64,000 nt of DNA from Warburgia ugandensis (lineage: Eukaryota > Streptophyta > Magnoliopsida > Canellales > Canellaceae), in assembly GCA_035236585.1 (NCBI GenBank), contig CP141135.1:840001-904000 (forward strand), read 5' to 3'. The position numbers and the translations under genes were made by a program. How positions within the stretch are numbered: position 1 is the stretch's first letter; every line of letters starts with the position of its first letter. Shown piece after piece: positions 1 to 12,346 of this stretch. Under the pieces are notes generated by a model. The model saw nothing but the letters and a program-made list of their open reading frames with translations. It had not been told where the DNA came from and did no database searches.

Positions 1-369
1 AGAAAAAACAAAAAAGGTTCTCTAGGTGATCTTCCTATTCATCATACGTTGCGATGGTGCTAGGTCAGACTATCATTAGTTGATTTTGTGAAAGTCCTCC
101 GAATCATTATCATAGTATGCCAATGCTGAAAAATTGCTTCTCCTTCCAAATATGCTATTAGGAGGAAAAATTCAGTGCAAAAGTAAAACCAATATTTCAG
201 AAATATACCTGGATTAACAAGCTGCAGGAATAAAAAGTGTACCCCTGGCTTTTCTAAATCACTGAGGCATGTTACACAAGTTCATCTCATTTAATGTAAA
301 TGCTACTTGCATAATATTTTCTTCATAATCCTGTTTAGATGTTATATTAGAAAGATGAATAGTATTGTC
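1..369. other. Intergenic edge with no recognised feature
   Basis: AT-rich sequence downstream of the 3' end of the minus-strand RTE element. I see no open frame with family resemblance, no RNA gene and no clear target-site duplication for the neighbouring element. Confidence 0.5.
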
Positions 370-3300
370 CCAACTAGGGGTCGGCCACATAAATCTTATT
401 CCTCCATTCCACTCTATTAAATACCATGGTTTCATTTAGTCCCAATGTTTTTAAATCTTTCCTCACCACTTCTATCCACGTTCTTTTGGGCCTTCCCCTT
501 GCCCTTTTAGAACCTTCTACTTGTATTGCCTCACTCCTTCTAACTGGTGCCATTGTTGGTCTTCTTTGGACATGTCCAAACCATCTAAGTCTAATCTCTC
601 TCATCTTATTACCTGTTGGTGCTACCCCTCAATTTTCTCTAATACTTTCATTTCTAATTCTATCCTTTTTTGTCTTACCACTCATCCATCTCAACATCCT
701 CATTTCTGCGACGCTCATCCTATGAGTATCATGTTCCTTAAATGGCCAACACTCTGATCCATAGAGCATGGCCAGCCTTATAACCATCCTATAGAATTTT
801 CCTTTTAGTTTGAGTGGCACCCGTCGATCACATAAAACTCCAGATGCACATCTCCATTTGTTCCAACCCGCTTGGATTCTCTGGGTAACCTCCCTCTCAA
901 TCTCTCCACTCTCATGGATCAATGATCCTAAGTACCGAAAGAAGTCTTTCACGGGGACTTCTTGGTTATCAATCTTGATTGGTGTTCCACTCCTACTCTC
1001 CTTGCTAAAATTACATTCTATATATTCTTTCTTAGTTTGGCTAATTTTAAATCCTTCAGATTCTAATGCTTCTCTCCATAACTTTAGCTTTATGTTTACA
1101 CCATTCCTTGTCTCATCAATTAAGACTATATCATCTGCAAATAGTATGCACCAGGGGATCTCCTCGTGCAAATGTTTTGTTAACTCATCCATAACTAATG
1201 TGAAGAGGTATGGACTCAATGTCGATCCTTGGTGCAATCTTACAGTGACAGGAAAATCACCAGTCACGCTACTAGTGGTCTTAACATTTGTTACCGCTAC
1301 CTCATACATATCTTTAATTATGTCTATATACCCCTGAGAAACCCCCTTACTACCCAACATCCTCCATATTAACTCTCTAGGGACTCTATCATAAGCTTTC
1401 TCTAAATCGATAAAGACCATATGTAGGTCTTTCCTCCTCTCCCTATATTTCTCTACTAATTGTCTTAGCAAGAAAATAGCTTCCATGGTAGACCTCCTAG
1501 GCATGAAACTAAACTGATTTTTGATACACTTCTTTCATGTCGTAGCCTCTTCTCAATCACTCTTTCAAAAAGTTTCATGGTGTGGCTCATAAATTTGATC
1601 CCTCAATAATTAGTGCAGCTTTGAATGTCACCTTTATTCTTATAGATTGGTACAATAGTGCTTTTCCTCCACTCATCAGGCATTTTCTTTGATTTTATAA
1701 TCTTGTTAAACAACTTGGTCAACCAAACTACCCCAATATCTCCCATATGCTTCCAAACCTCTATTGGTACACCATCAAGCCTCATGGCCTTTCCTGATTT
1801 CATCTTTTTCAAGGCCTCTTTTACTTCAGGTATTCTAATCCTAGGTTCATATATATAATATCCAATGTTATTTAGATTTATATTATTTTCAATCCCTATA
1901 TTCTCAGAGCCATTGTCATTTAATAATTTTTGAAAGTATGTTTCCCACTTTTGTTTGATCTCATCTTCTTTGACTAATACCCTTTGATCATCGCTTCTAA
2001 TATGCCTAACATGATCTAAGTCCTTACCCTTCTGTTCTCTTACTTTTGCAAGTTTAAACACATCTTTCTCACCTTCTCTTGTTCCTAATTTATTATAGAG
2101 CTCATCATATGCTTTAAGTTTAGCCTCACTTACTATTCTCTTAGCAGCATTTTTAGCATTCTTATATTGTTCATAGTTTTCATTATTTCTAATCTTCTGC
2201 CAAGCTTTAAAACGTATCTGTTTTTCTTTAATAACTTTTTGCACTGTTTCACTCCACCACCATGTTTCCTTTGCTAATAGCCTTTTACCTTTAGATACTC
2301 CTAAGACATCTTTTGCCACTTTCTTAATGGACTCAGCCATATTAGTCCACATGGTATTTACTTCTGTTTCATAGTTTCAATTTCCTTATACCATCAACTT
2401 ATTTTTGAATGAGGTTATTTTCTCTCCTTTTAAGTTCCACCACTTAGTTTTTGGATGTGCATTAAGTTCAGTTCTTTCAATCCATCTTTTAATATAGATA
2501 TTCATAATCATTAACCTATGTTGTGAGGTTAAACTCTCACCAGGTATCTCCTTACAATCCTTGCATATAGATCGTTCATTATTCCTAAGTAGAAAAAAGT
2601 CTATTTGGCTTTTATGAAGTCCACTTTTAAAGGTTATTAAGTGTTCATCCCTCTTCTTAAAGAGTGTATTTGCAATGGACAGGTTATATGACAAAGCAAA
2701 ATCGAGGATATTCTCCCCCATCTCATTTCATTCACCTATACCATACCCTTCCTGTATTCTATCATATCCTTCCTTATCTTTTCCTATATGGCCGTTTAAA
2801 TCTACTCCTATAAATATCCCCTCAGTGTTGAGAATTTCTTGTATGACTCTCTCCATATCTTCCAAAAACTGGCTCTTGATTATATCTTGTAACCCTGCTT
2901 GTGGTGCGTATGCACTGATAACATTTATAATCTGCTCTCCTATAACAATTATTATTATTATAATTCTATCACTAATTCTTTTAACATCCACAACTTTATC
3001 CTTTAATTCCTTATCCACTATTATTCCTACACCATTTTTGTTATTTTCCTTTCCTACGTACCATAATTTATACCCATCTATTTCTCTAGCTTTAGCCCCT
3101 TTCCACTTGGTTTCTTGGACACAAGCGATGTTGACTCTCCTACGTTTCATTGCGTCTACTAACTCCAAACTCTTACCTGTCAATGTCCCTATATTCCATG
3201 TAGTGATGTGAATCTTATGTTCTGGAGATACCCTATTTACTACCGCCTTTCTCAACCTCCATGGTATGAACCCATGTCCACTTTTCACTGCACCTAGGTT

Positions 3301-3484
3301 TTGATGCAGCGCGTCGCTTCCGAGGGGACGCTCTAGCAGCCCTTACCCACTTTTCACTATACCCAGGATCCAATGTAGCACGTCGCTTCTGGGAGAATGC
3401 CCTAACAACCCTTGCCTATTTTTCACCGCACCCGGGATTTGATGCAGCGCGTCGCTTATGGGGAACGCCCTAGCTTGAGGGAAT
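370..3484 (-). mobile_element. Nearly full-length RTE-type LINE, inactive
   Basis: Non-LTR retrotransposon read from about 3484 down to about 370. The apurinic-endonuclease-like domain lies at 3288-2728 and shows TWNIGTL, QETKW, SAYAPQ and DLNGHIGK motifs. A linker follows at 2721-2386. The reverse transcriptase begins at 2352-1603 and its core is at 1504-629, with [29 protein letters not shown] and an intact FADD catalytic motif. The C-terminal tail (604-374) carries the RWFGHVQRRP motif typical of plant RTE elements. The 3' end has the family's GGCCGACCCC signature just before the A/T-rich flank. Several frame breaks separate these blocks, so it cannot encode one polyprotein and is presumably dead, though the catalytic motifs remain readable. 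In the endonuclease a run of isoleucines comes from an ATT microsatellite expansion. A shorter relative lies at 46950-48310. Confidence 0.93.
3278..3484 (-). repeat. Three 69-bp tandem repeats at the RTE 5' end
   Basis: Three head-to-tail units start near 3278, 3347 and 3416, a period of 69 bases. Each begins with a CCACTTTTCAC-like block and contains a GCAGCGCGTCGCTT-like core (plus-strand spelling). They lie directly upstream of the endonuclease start on the element's sense strand, so I read them as the element's 5' untranslated repeat array, possibly promoter monomers. The units differ at several positions each. Confidence 0.8.
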
Positions 3485-3526
3485 GTTTGTTTTCGATTCA
3501 TGTCATGTTTGAGTTGCCATAGTTTT

Positions 3527-3795
3527 AAAAAGTTGAAGATGATTTGCATTTCTTCCTTACAAACTAATATACGAATGCATATTCATTTGCAAGCATAAAA
3601 GAAATAACAAAAATCATCTTAAGCTAAACACTTGCCGGCTGGCAACCTAACGCAAGGGTGGCCGTATTTTAAGAAGGTGGAGATGATTTTCATTTCTTCC
3701 TCACAAACCAATATACAAATGCATGTTCATTTGTAAGGAAGAAATAACAGAATCATCTTCAACTTTCCCTTGCCGACTGGCACCTGACTCAAGAT
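3527..3795. repeat. Twin palindromic units (tandem MITE-like hairpins)
   Basis: Two related units of about 120-130 bases lie one after the other, roughly 3527-3655 and 3669-3795. Each unit is itself an inverted repeat: AGATGATTTT.CATTTCTTCC on the left pairs with GGAAGAAAT..AATCATCTT on the right. Both end with a similar TTGCCG.CTGGCA block and a nearby CAAG. The arrangement suggests a small palindromic transposon duplicated in tandem, or one element with long terminal repeats that are themselves hairpins. No coding capacity. Confidence 0.7.
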
Positions 3796-4283
3796 CCTCC
3801 TCCTTTTTCATCCGGGCTTGGGACCGGCATTGGCGGAGTTACAGTTGCTGAATATAAATGGTGATGCCAGTTTCTTGTCTGGCCAGATATTTTTTCTTAT
3901 TGTATTGTCCTCTTTTGCTTATTAATATGCAGGTTCCAGAGTAAGTGGTTATGCAGCTGTGCTCATAACTTTGCTGATATCCAAGGAAGTTAATATGTAG
4001 CTGTGATAGGTGCCAAGCGATGTTGATCCTCTCTTCAACCTCAAGAAATATATTTGGACATGATGTACTTTTATGAAAGAATAACTTGCAGTACATTTTA
4101 ATATAATGCTTGGTCCAGGTCAGTTTGAGCATTTTGTTAACTCATTGACTTGATACCTCTGGTGAATATCTTTTGACTGTGATTGGATTTGAATCAGTTC
4201 TGTCTTTCTTCATCTTTCACAGATCTGAAAACAGGCAGTATACCTCTTTCTGAGTCTTCAGTGCAAAGGGCAAGACATTCTTG
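3796..4283 (+). other. Presumed promoter/5' leader of the helicase gene
   Basis: No separate gene recognised. The stretch lies between the palindromic repeats and the first coding ATG of the helicase, so it should contain the leader and perhaps a leader intron. I cannot place a transcription start. Confidence 0.35.
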
Positions 4284-7200
4284 ATGGATATACATCCCAT
4301 TGATATTTTTTCCTCGGATAGTGAAAATGAACATACTGAGAAGGGAATGTCATTGCCTATGGGGCTTATTACGTCTTCTGCTGCGAGGCTGCTTCCATCA
4401 TGGGCTCCCAGCTCCACTCCAAATCCAAAGAGTAAACATCATCTTTCTGTAGATGAAAAAACTGTCTGCATTTAATCAAGTGATGTATCTGTGTTAGCAT
4501 TTGCTCAATTCATTATTCAAATTTGCAGGTTCTGATGGAAAGTCACATGGACAAGCACAATGGGTGTCTGAAAATGGGAACAAGACTCAGCAACGAGATG
4601 GTAAATACATGGAAAACAATCACATGATCAATTTTTCTGATAGCAGCACTGATTCTAGACAGCAACCCAGGTCTTTGATGAATGAAATGCCCTCAGAGAC
4701 ATCTGGTTCTAGGAATAGTAATGGAAAAGTAGGTGCCAGAAAGGAAACAACCTTAGGACCTGAAACTGTTAATTGGTCCAATGATTACCTGAAAGCACAA
4801 CCGGAGGAAGTTTCTGAGCAGGATCTTGATGGCATTGGTAATCAAAGAGGAGATTTAATGAATCACCACAGACATTTTCAAATTTTTGCAGATCCTCTTC
4901 CTTGTGTGAGGAAACCTTCTTCCCAGCACACTGTAACAAGGATGCTTCCATCTTCTCTTCAGCCAACATTGGCATCTGTATCAAAAGCTTCCATGGAGAA
5001 TGGAGGTGATAACAAGACCCATGTTTTTCATGGAAATTATCCTTCTAGAGGTTTAAATGCTGCTGATCACAAGTTGAATATGAAAGGTGATTTAAACAAG
5101 GAAAATGGTGATGAAGTTATTATTTGTGAGAGTGTTGGTACACGTAGACTTCTGCCTCCATCTTTGATGCATGGAAAGTCCGTTACTAACCAGCAACCTG
5201 CTGGTTTAAGTGACCCCGCACATCAATTTGGTGTAGGAGAAGAAAGGCCAATGGAACATGATGAGAGGCTGATTTATCAGGCAGCATTGCAGGTATTCTC
5301 ATGAGATGCTTTTGTTAGTTTATGATTTGGTTAATATTAATCGTGGATGGCAATCATGTTGCAGTGCTAGAATTTTGCAAAAATTCATTTCTGCTGATTC
5401 TTTTTCTTTGGTAACTGGATGTTGTTTGTTGACAATTGACTTAAAATGTGGCTTCACTGGCAAAAATCTAAAGAATTATGTAAGTGGAACCTAATAGAAC
5501 ACCGAGGTTCTTGATAGAGAGGAATTGGTGGCTCAATTAACAGGAAAGGTACAGTTGAAGAACAGAAGTTCCTTTTCAATCCCCAATTGGTGCAAAGGAC
5601 TCCCATCCTAAACCCACTTAAAGAAGCTCTTTTTATCTGCTAGTGTCAATATGCTTTCTCTTTATAATCTTGGTTCATGGTTATAACAACATCATCTTAT
5701 ACCTGTCACAAGTATGATGGGTGAGCCACGTGGTACTAAAATTCAAAGGCCTCCAAGGAGCTTGCAAAAGCCAGCTGCTGAGTCCCTTCTTTTTCTTCTG
5801 TGGTGCAATGCAGTCTCCTATTCAACAAGAAAGCAACCTTTGCATCTCATCTCTGCAACTTCCCAATTTGTTGTCATTTTAAGCTTTTCCATTTTGGTTT
5901 CAGTGGTAATTAATGTTTAGCCATCTAAGGGGAGAGACCCATAACCTTTTTGTCCTCTTTGTGAGTGTTAAGTTGAAAGTAAATCCAAGTTTGTATGTAC
6001 TCTTCATCGCCTGGTATTTTTCTACTTGAAAACTATGTTCATGGATTTCTTCTCTCTTCTTTTCTTTTCAGGATCTTGCTCAGCCAAAACTAGAAGCAAC
6101 TTTACCTGATGGTCTTCTGGCTGTTTCTCTTTTAAGACACCAGGTCTATTTATCTGTTTAAGCTCTAGTAGTCCAATAGCTTATTTCTTTTGGCAAGTAG
6201 ATGATGCATAAGCTCTCTTATACTACAGAGAATTGCCTTGGCATGGATGCTTCAGAAGGAGACAGCTAGTTTACATTGTTTAGGTGGAATTCTTGCAGAT
6301 GATCAGGTTACTTGTCTGAGGTTCTGTTGATCCCTTATATTTACATTGTGTATGCTTCATTCCATGGAATGTTTGCTTCACATTGCAGCCATACTCATCA
6401 TGCTGCTGTTTCGCAGGGTCTTGGCAAAACTATATCAGTGATTGCACTTGTACAAATGCAGAGGTACCTAGAATCCAAATCCACATCCAACAATGTAAGT
6501 TGTATTACCACCGAAGCCCTTAATTTAGATGAGGATGACGACAATAATTTTGATGTGGAGAAATTGAAGCAAGAATCTGGTTTTAAAATGATCCCCGTGT
6601 CAACTACGTCACTTGCAACCCAAAATGGGAGGCCTGCAGCTGAGACGCTGAACTTAGATGAGGATGACAATAATATTTTTGAGTTGGAGAAAGTGGAGCA
6701 AGAATCTGGTCTTAAAATGATGCATGAAACTACTATGTCACTTGCATCCAAAAAAGGAAGGCCTGCAGCTGGTACATTGGTTGTGTGCCCTGCAAGTGTT
6801 CTTCGGCAGTGGGCTAGAGAGCTGGATGAAAAGGTTGGTCATGATGCTAAGCTTTCAATCTTGGTTTACCATGGAAGTATGCGGACAAAGGATCCTGTTG
6901 AGTTGGCAAAATATGACGTTGTGGTCACCACATATTCCATTGTAACTAATGAAGTTCCAAAGCAGCCCCTAGCTGATGATGATGATGGAGGGCAAAAAAA
7001 TAGGGATAAGTATGCGTTATCTTCCGACTTTTCAACCAACAAGAAAAGGAAAAAGACTTCAAATACAGGTAAGAGAGGGAAGAAAAACAGGAAAGACATT
7101 GATGGTTCCTCACTTGATTATGATGATGGGCCACTTGCAAGAGTGCATTGGTCTAGGGTGGTGCTTGATGAGGCTCAAACAATTAAAAATCACAGAACAC

Positions 7201-10200
7201 AAGTCGCCAGAGCTTGCTGTGGTCTTCGAGCAAAAAGAAGGTGGTGCTTATCTGGAACACCTATACAAAATGCAATTGATGATTTATATAGCTACTTCAG
7301 ATTTCTGAGATATGATCCTTATGCTATCTACAAGTCATTCTGTTCTGCTATAAAATATCCAATAGCTAGAGATGCTTCTACTGGTTATAAGAAGCTTCAA
7401 GCAGTGTTGAAGACTGTGATGCTGCGCCGCACAAAAGGTGACCTTTCTTTTGGTGTATGTTTATGTTTTAGGCTAGGACTTCTAATGTTTTCTGTTTTCC
7501 TTGTTACTTGCTACTTCTAATTTGTGACCAATCTCAGTATTCTGCCTTTACACTCTCCTTGTTCCTCAACCATGCACCTAAAAAGGGCAGCCCCGGTGCA
7601 CGAAGCTCCCGCATATGCAGGGTCCGGGGAAGGTGAGGACCACAAGAGTTAATAATACGCAGCCTTACCTTACATTTTGCAAGAGGCTGTTTCCATGCCT
7701 TGAACCTATTTCCTCAAGGTCACACGACGATAACTCTACTGTTACGCCAAGGCTCCCCTTCTCCTCAACTAGCACTTATGTGTCCTTTTGCCTTTAGACT
7801 GGATGCTTTTAATTTGATATTGCTTTGTTAATTAAGTCTTTGCATGGAGCCAAGGACGTGTCACTCTTAGTGCCACCTAAATGTTCTGTACTAAGATGGA
7901 TGTGGAGGCACTGCAAGTTGTATTCATTTGTGGATTATGAGTGATGGTATTTTATCTTTTTTTTTGTTATAGACACGGTGATTGATGGGGAGCCAATTAT
8001 ACAATTACCATCAAAATCAATATGTTTGAAGAAGATAGACTTCTCTCCTGAAGAGCGGGCCTTCTATACGATGCTTGAAGCAGATTCACGGCAACAGTTC
8101 AAGGTAATAACAAGCATATTATCCCTGTAATTCAAGATAATTATTGCCTGGGGTGATTAGCTGGGAGATCTAAGCTGCAATATAACCATCAGAATGGTTT
8201 TTGGCATTCTAAGTATTTGCGATCATTGTCACAATTTTTCCATCTGTGCCATACATTCTAATCTTTTGAGAAAAAACTTGTACCATATATGTAGAATTTC
8301 TGAAAAACATGTGATCATGTTGAGATTAAGACAAAATTGTTAGATAATTTACTGATCCACAGTGAAGAGAACATGAGTTTTTTCTCAGCTACAGATTCAT
8401 CTGTTTTGTATTCTAAATCTTGTAACTGCTTAATGCATCTCAATTTGTTCTTGTTATTCGCAGGCATATGCTGCTGCTGGGACAGTGAAGCAAAATTATG
8501 CAAACATCTTATTGATGCTTTTGCGCCTCCGCCAGGCTTGTGATTCTCCCCTTCTAGTTAAAGAGTATCATTCAAATCCTGTTGGAAAGGCTTCCTTGGA
8601 GATGGCAAGGAGACTACCAGGGGAAATGCTGATCAATTTATTGAATCTCTTGGAAGCCTCTTTAGCTATTTGTGCTGTATGCAATGTAAGATATTATATC
8701 CCTTGTATTTCTCTTTCTTTGTGGGGATGGCTTTTGAATCTCATTCTTTATTTGTTATGTATCTTCAGGACCCACCTGAGGATGCAGTGGTTACAATGTG
8801 TGGTCATGTTTTCTGCTATCAATGTGTATCCGAGTATCTGACTGGAGATGATCATCTATGCCCTGCATATGGTTGCAGGGTTCAACTTGTTACCGACTCA
8901 GTTTTTTCGAGGGCTACTCTAGTAAGTTGTATTTCTGATGAGCATGGTAGAAATGGTATGAGATCTCCTGGAGGTGCTGAGGAATTCACAGCTGCACAGA
9001 ATCTGAGTGAATCATCTAAAATTACAGCTGTTCTTGGCATTCTGCACTCACTTTGTAAATTGGAAACTGAACTCCCACAGAAAGCTATTATTTTCTCCCA
9101 GTGGACTAGCATGCTGGATTTGCTCGAGTCTTCTCTGAACAAGTCTTGTATACAGTACAGGAGACTTGATGGGAAGATGACCCTGGCTGCAAGGGACAGG
9201 GCAGTGAAAGACTTTGCCGCTGATTCTGAGGTTTGCTCCAAACATGGAGTAGTTGATTCTTTTCGTAGAAATATCAGTTTGGATAAGTTACTGTTTTTGC
9301 TGTTAGTTTCAAGTTTATCATCCAAAATATCATTACTCCAACAATATTAAACTTAAAAGTTTGTTTCAGGTGACTGTGATGATCATGTCACTAAAAGCTG
9401 GAAATCTGGGTCTAAACATGGTAGCTGCTTGTCATGTTATTCTTATGGATCTTTGGTGGAATCCATCCACTGAAGATCAAGCTGTTGATAGGGCACATCG
9501 AATTGGGCAGACTCGTCCTGTCACTGTTTCTCGGCTAACCATCAAAGATACTGTTGAAGACCGAATACTAGCTCTCCAGGTACCATTGCTTACTTGTTAG
9601 TGTGGTATCTATTGAGTCTTCTGTATGCCTTTTAGACTAGATCTTAGCATCTGCTAGGCTAAGGCTAGGTCTAAGCTGTTAAATTTGTTTTGAGGCTAGA
9701 TCTTAGCATCTAATAGGCTAGGGTTTAACGGCTAAGATCTAGCCTAACAATGTTACAGCAGAAAATGTTTTAACTTTTGTGTGTCTGGATGTTGTGAGGC
9801 CATCAAGATAAAATTGGTAAATATATGGGAACATTAATTAAGATCTCATAAAGAATTGAAGTCTAAGCATCCTAGGATGGAGATGGTTTGCACCCACACC
9901 TTCTGAACAGGATAAGTAAATTTCACCATAGAGCTAGGTTTTGAGGAGTTTTACAGTCTCGAAGCAAAACTGGATGAATATGGGATTGGTACCTTCTTTG
10001 GTCAAAGATTATTAGGTATCCACAAGTTCTGAGTCATTAGAAAGAGGCGAGAGGTCCTCTACTTCGTTTGTGCATGTGTTATTTGATTTGTTTATCCAAC
10101 CTGAGGCAAAGCAGGATTCATGCAAAGAAAGTTGTTGGTGGTGCATCCCATGGTCAGTGAGTGAATGCAGACGAGTGAGACTGTCAGACCAAGTATCTTT

Positions 10201-11598
10201 TGAAAAACCAGCGCAGCATACAAGAGCTCCATCAACACCAGCTTCACCTAGCCAGCCTAAAACTGTATGACGTATGTTACAATGAATCAGCTCTAGCCCC
10301 AAATATGTTTTGTTGTTCTCATCAGAAGAATTTCATCCAACCAAGTGTGATTTAGGATCTATTTGATGAACCATTTAAGACTAGTTATATAACATTGAAC
10401 AGTTCAAGTATCAATGAGGCTAAGCTACTGCGGGTTCTGTATCTAAATATTTTTCAATTCAGAAATATGTTACTTTTCTGTTTTCATTCAAGTTGTTGCG
10501 AGTAAAATCTCTTAAGCAAGATTTTCAGTGGTATGCGTTTTTTGTTTTCCAAGTTGTTCCAGCTAAAAACCATATGAAAGCATGTATTTTTGGTAGGTCC
10601 CAAAAGTGGCATCTGATTTTATTGTAGGATAACCCAACTTTCTGGGGAGATACGGTTTTGGTTGTCATCTGCTCTTTGTACATTGGATTAAAGAACTATC
10701 ATATGTGGCTCGTAAACAGAGCAAGGATTGGAGCCCAGTACTTCTTCGAACTGTCAGAAAGTGTGACCAGCTGCTAGGCATATTTTTGTAATAATAATAA
10801 TATTAAAGAATAACTAAAAGGTTTAGGGTTTGATGGAGTGACAGTAGTGTACTGGATGAGAGTTTTAGAGACAGTTGGAGGTAACTTCAGTAACAAATAT
10901 CTTGCTATAAAGTGTGCACTAGTTCCACATGCATCTATGCAAGCTTGCTAGCTCAAGGGTATTTTATGTTATAACACCTTGGATGCGAGACCTGTCGCTT
11001 TGTTGTATCTTGCAATAGATTTACTGGAGGAAGGACGACTGTGAGTGATTGAGAAACCTACTCTACTTGCTCAGTGATCAAAACTTTTGCTATAGATGTC
11101 CCAAACCCCAAAGTTCTCCCCCATCATTGTTTTCTCATTTTCTTGCTGTCCATTTAACATTAAGAAATCAAAGGCTTACAATTTCATATAGGGTGGAATT
11201 TTGGTGCACAGCTCATCTACAGTGGGTCCTAGCTTGGGTCCTACAATATTTTTAAAAACTAATATTTTTCCTAGAAAAACATCTACGCCCGCAGAGATAA
11301 AATCTTGTGTAACATTATGCCCGTCTGATGCGGACATGCACTTACTACAACCTCATAAATTGGAAGTCATTTTAGATGCACCTGCCTGTGGCTGTCTGTG
11401 AAATTTTACATGATTCATCGCTCAAAATCTTTGAACAGCATGCATTGCTTGCCTTTGTTCTATTTTTCTTACCTTTTATGTTTGGAGTTGCAGGAAGAGA
11501 AGAGAAAAATGGTATCTTCAGCTTTTGGAGAAGATCCAACTGGGAATATCGCAACTCGCCTCACTGTAGAAGATCTTAGGTACCTATTTATGGTCTGA
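4284..11598 (+). CDS. CHR28: SNF2-family helicase with RING finger, CHR27/CHR28 (FRG) type
   Basis: Ten coding exons: 4284-4431, 4529-5292, 6072-6143, 6229-6306, 6417-7437, 7973-8103, 8464-8685, 8769-9230, 9370-9579 and 11494-11598. All introns are GT-AG and phases agree, giving 1070 residues. The N-terminus [16 protein letters not shown] matches the acidic start of plant CHR27/28 proteins. ATP-binding motif DDQGLGKT spans exons 4-5 (near residue 357) and the DEAQ box is at 605-608. A RING finger (Cys 808, 811, 823, His 825, Cys 828, 831, 843, 848) is inserted between the helicase lobes, as in RAD5/RAD16-like proteins. The C-lobe carries DRAHRIGQ. The protein ends AFGEDPTGN...RYLFMV as in the family. 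In Arabidopsis these nuclear proteins work with SUVR2 in RNA-directed silencing. Odd point: a 43-44 residue tandem duplication at 386-472. Intron 5 holds a SINE and intron 9 is about 1.9 kb. Confidence 0.93.
6510..6770 (+). repeat. In-frame tandem duplication inside the helicase exon 5
   Basis: Two in-frame copies, 6510-6641 (44 codons) and 6642-6770 (43 codons). Each runs from a LNLDEDD block through QESGxKM to GRPAA just before TLVVCPAS. The spacer between helicase motifs I and Ia is therefore about 43 residues longer than a single copy would make it. The copies differ at many positions, so the event is not recent, yet the frame is kept. Confidence 0.9.
7580..7760 (-). mobile_element. Au-like SINE in helicase intron 5
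   Basis: Reverse-oriented tRNA-derived SINE. Read on minus it starts GGGGAGCCTTGGCGTAA and ends GGTGCACCGGGGCTGCCC followed by T-rich sequence, which is the Au SINE layout (polymerase III box A and box B at the head, T-rich tail). Imperfect CCTCAAC-like repeats flank it as target-site duplications. Confidence 0.85.
9693..9745. repeat. Short perfect inverted repeat in helicase intron 9
   Basis: AGGCTAGATCTTAGC (9693-9707) is followed 23 bases later by its exact reverse complement (9731-9745). A third related piece lies upstream at about 9635-9650. This looks like the remnant of a small inverted-repeat element. Confidence 0.6.
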
Positions 11599-12346
11599 CT
11601 GGCTGATCATAAGTGCTATATCCTCCCTGGCATTTTTGTACAGATAGTTTTGTATTAGTTAGTGGCTTCTTTTCTTCGTCTCTTTTGGGAGCAAAACGGG
11701 GCTGAATCTAGACCCAAAAGGGTTGGACAGAGGGGGCAACTCCACACCACCCGGCTGTTACTGATATAAAATGGAAGAGGGTAGGCAATTTTTTGTTTAT
11801 TCTACATAACAGCTGTATCTATCAAAGACAAATTGATTGTAAATATGAAATTTTGATATGTCGAAAGGTAATTCAGAGCCAAAACATCGATGGTTTAAAT
11901 GATCTGAAGTGAGTTACAGACTGTGTTTCCTCTTGTTGATGATGTTTCAAACTCACTGCTGCTCTTTCTGATTAAATCCATTGTTTTAGATAAAGCAAAT
12001 GTTGAAATAATTGCAGAGACAGTGATGCAGACAGTGAGACCATTCTTGATAGCTTGACATATTAGAGGTGGTCCTACCACTTGCACTGACTGCGCCAGCA
12101 CGCCTTAGCGCCTATTTTGGCCCTTTGGTGGAGCATTTTCTCTGTAAGCAAATATTCGGATGACGAAATGGAAGAATCAAGACAGACCAGGATTGAGGAC
12201 CGGTGAAGTTGTCGAGGTTTGATATTGACACTGAAGGTAAGTTTTATAATTGATGGCATCTGAAGTGAAATCTGAGATACGGTGTAAGAATGGTTGTATT
12301 TTCAAATGTCTGAATGTTTGGTGTTACTGTACAGCAGAAGAATATC
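11599..12346 (+). other. 3' flank of the helicase gene
   Basis: Contains the presumed 3' untranslated region after the stop at 11598. No additional coding region or RNA gene recognised. Confidence 0.4.

Noticed and set aside
810-1337. 175-codon plus-strand frame opposite the RTE reverse transcriptase
   Set aside because: It is the antisense shadow of the RTE core, with no domain of its own.
2675-3211. 178-codon plus-strand frame near the RTE endonuclease
   Set aside because: Antisense of the endonuclease coding region with a Ser/Ile/Leu-rich low-complexity product.
3278-3484. Repeats resembling a CRISPR array
   Set aside because: The units are adjacent without unique spacers, diverged, and lie in a plant retroelement.
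6398-6751. 117-codon minus-strand frame with serine-rich repeats
   Set aside because: It lies opposite the duplicated acidic helicase segment; its serine runs are the complement of the Asp/Glu codons.
8882-9325. 147-codon minus-strand frame in helicase exon 8
   Set aside because: Antisense to well-supported helicase C-lobe coding sequence, with no family resemblance.
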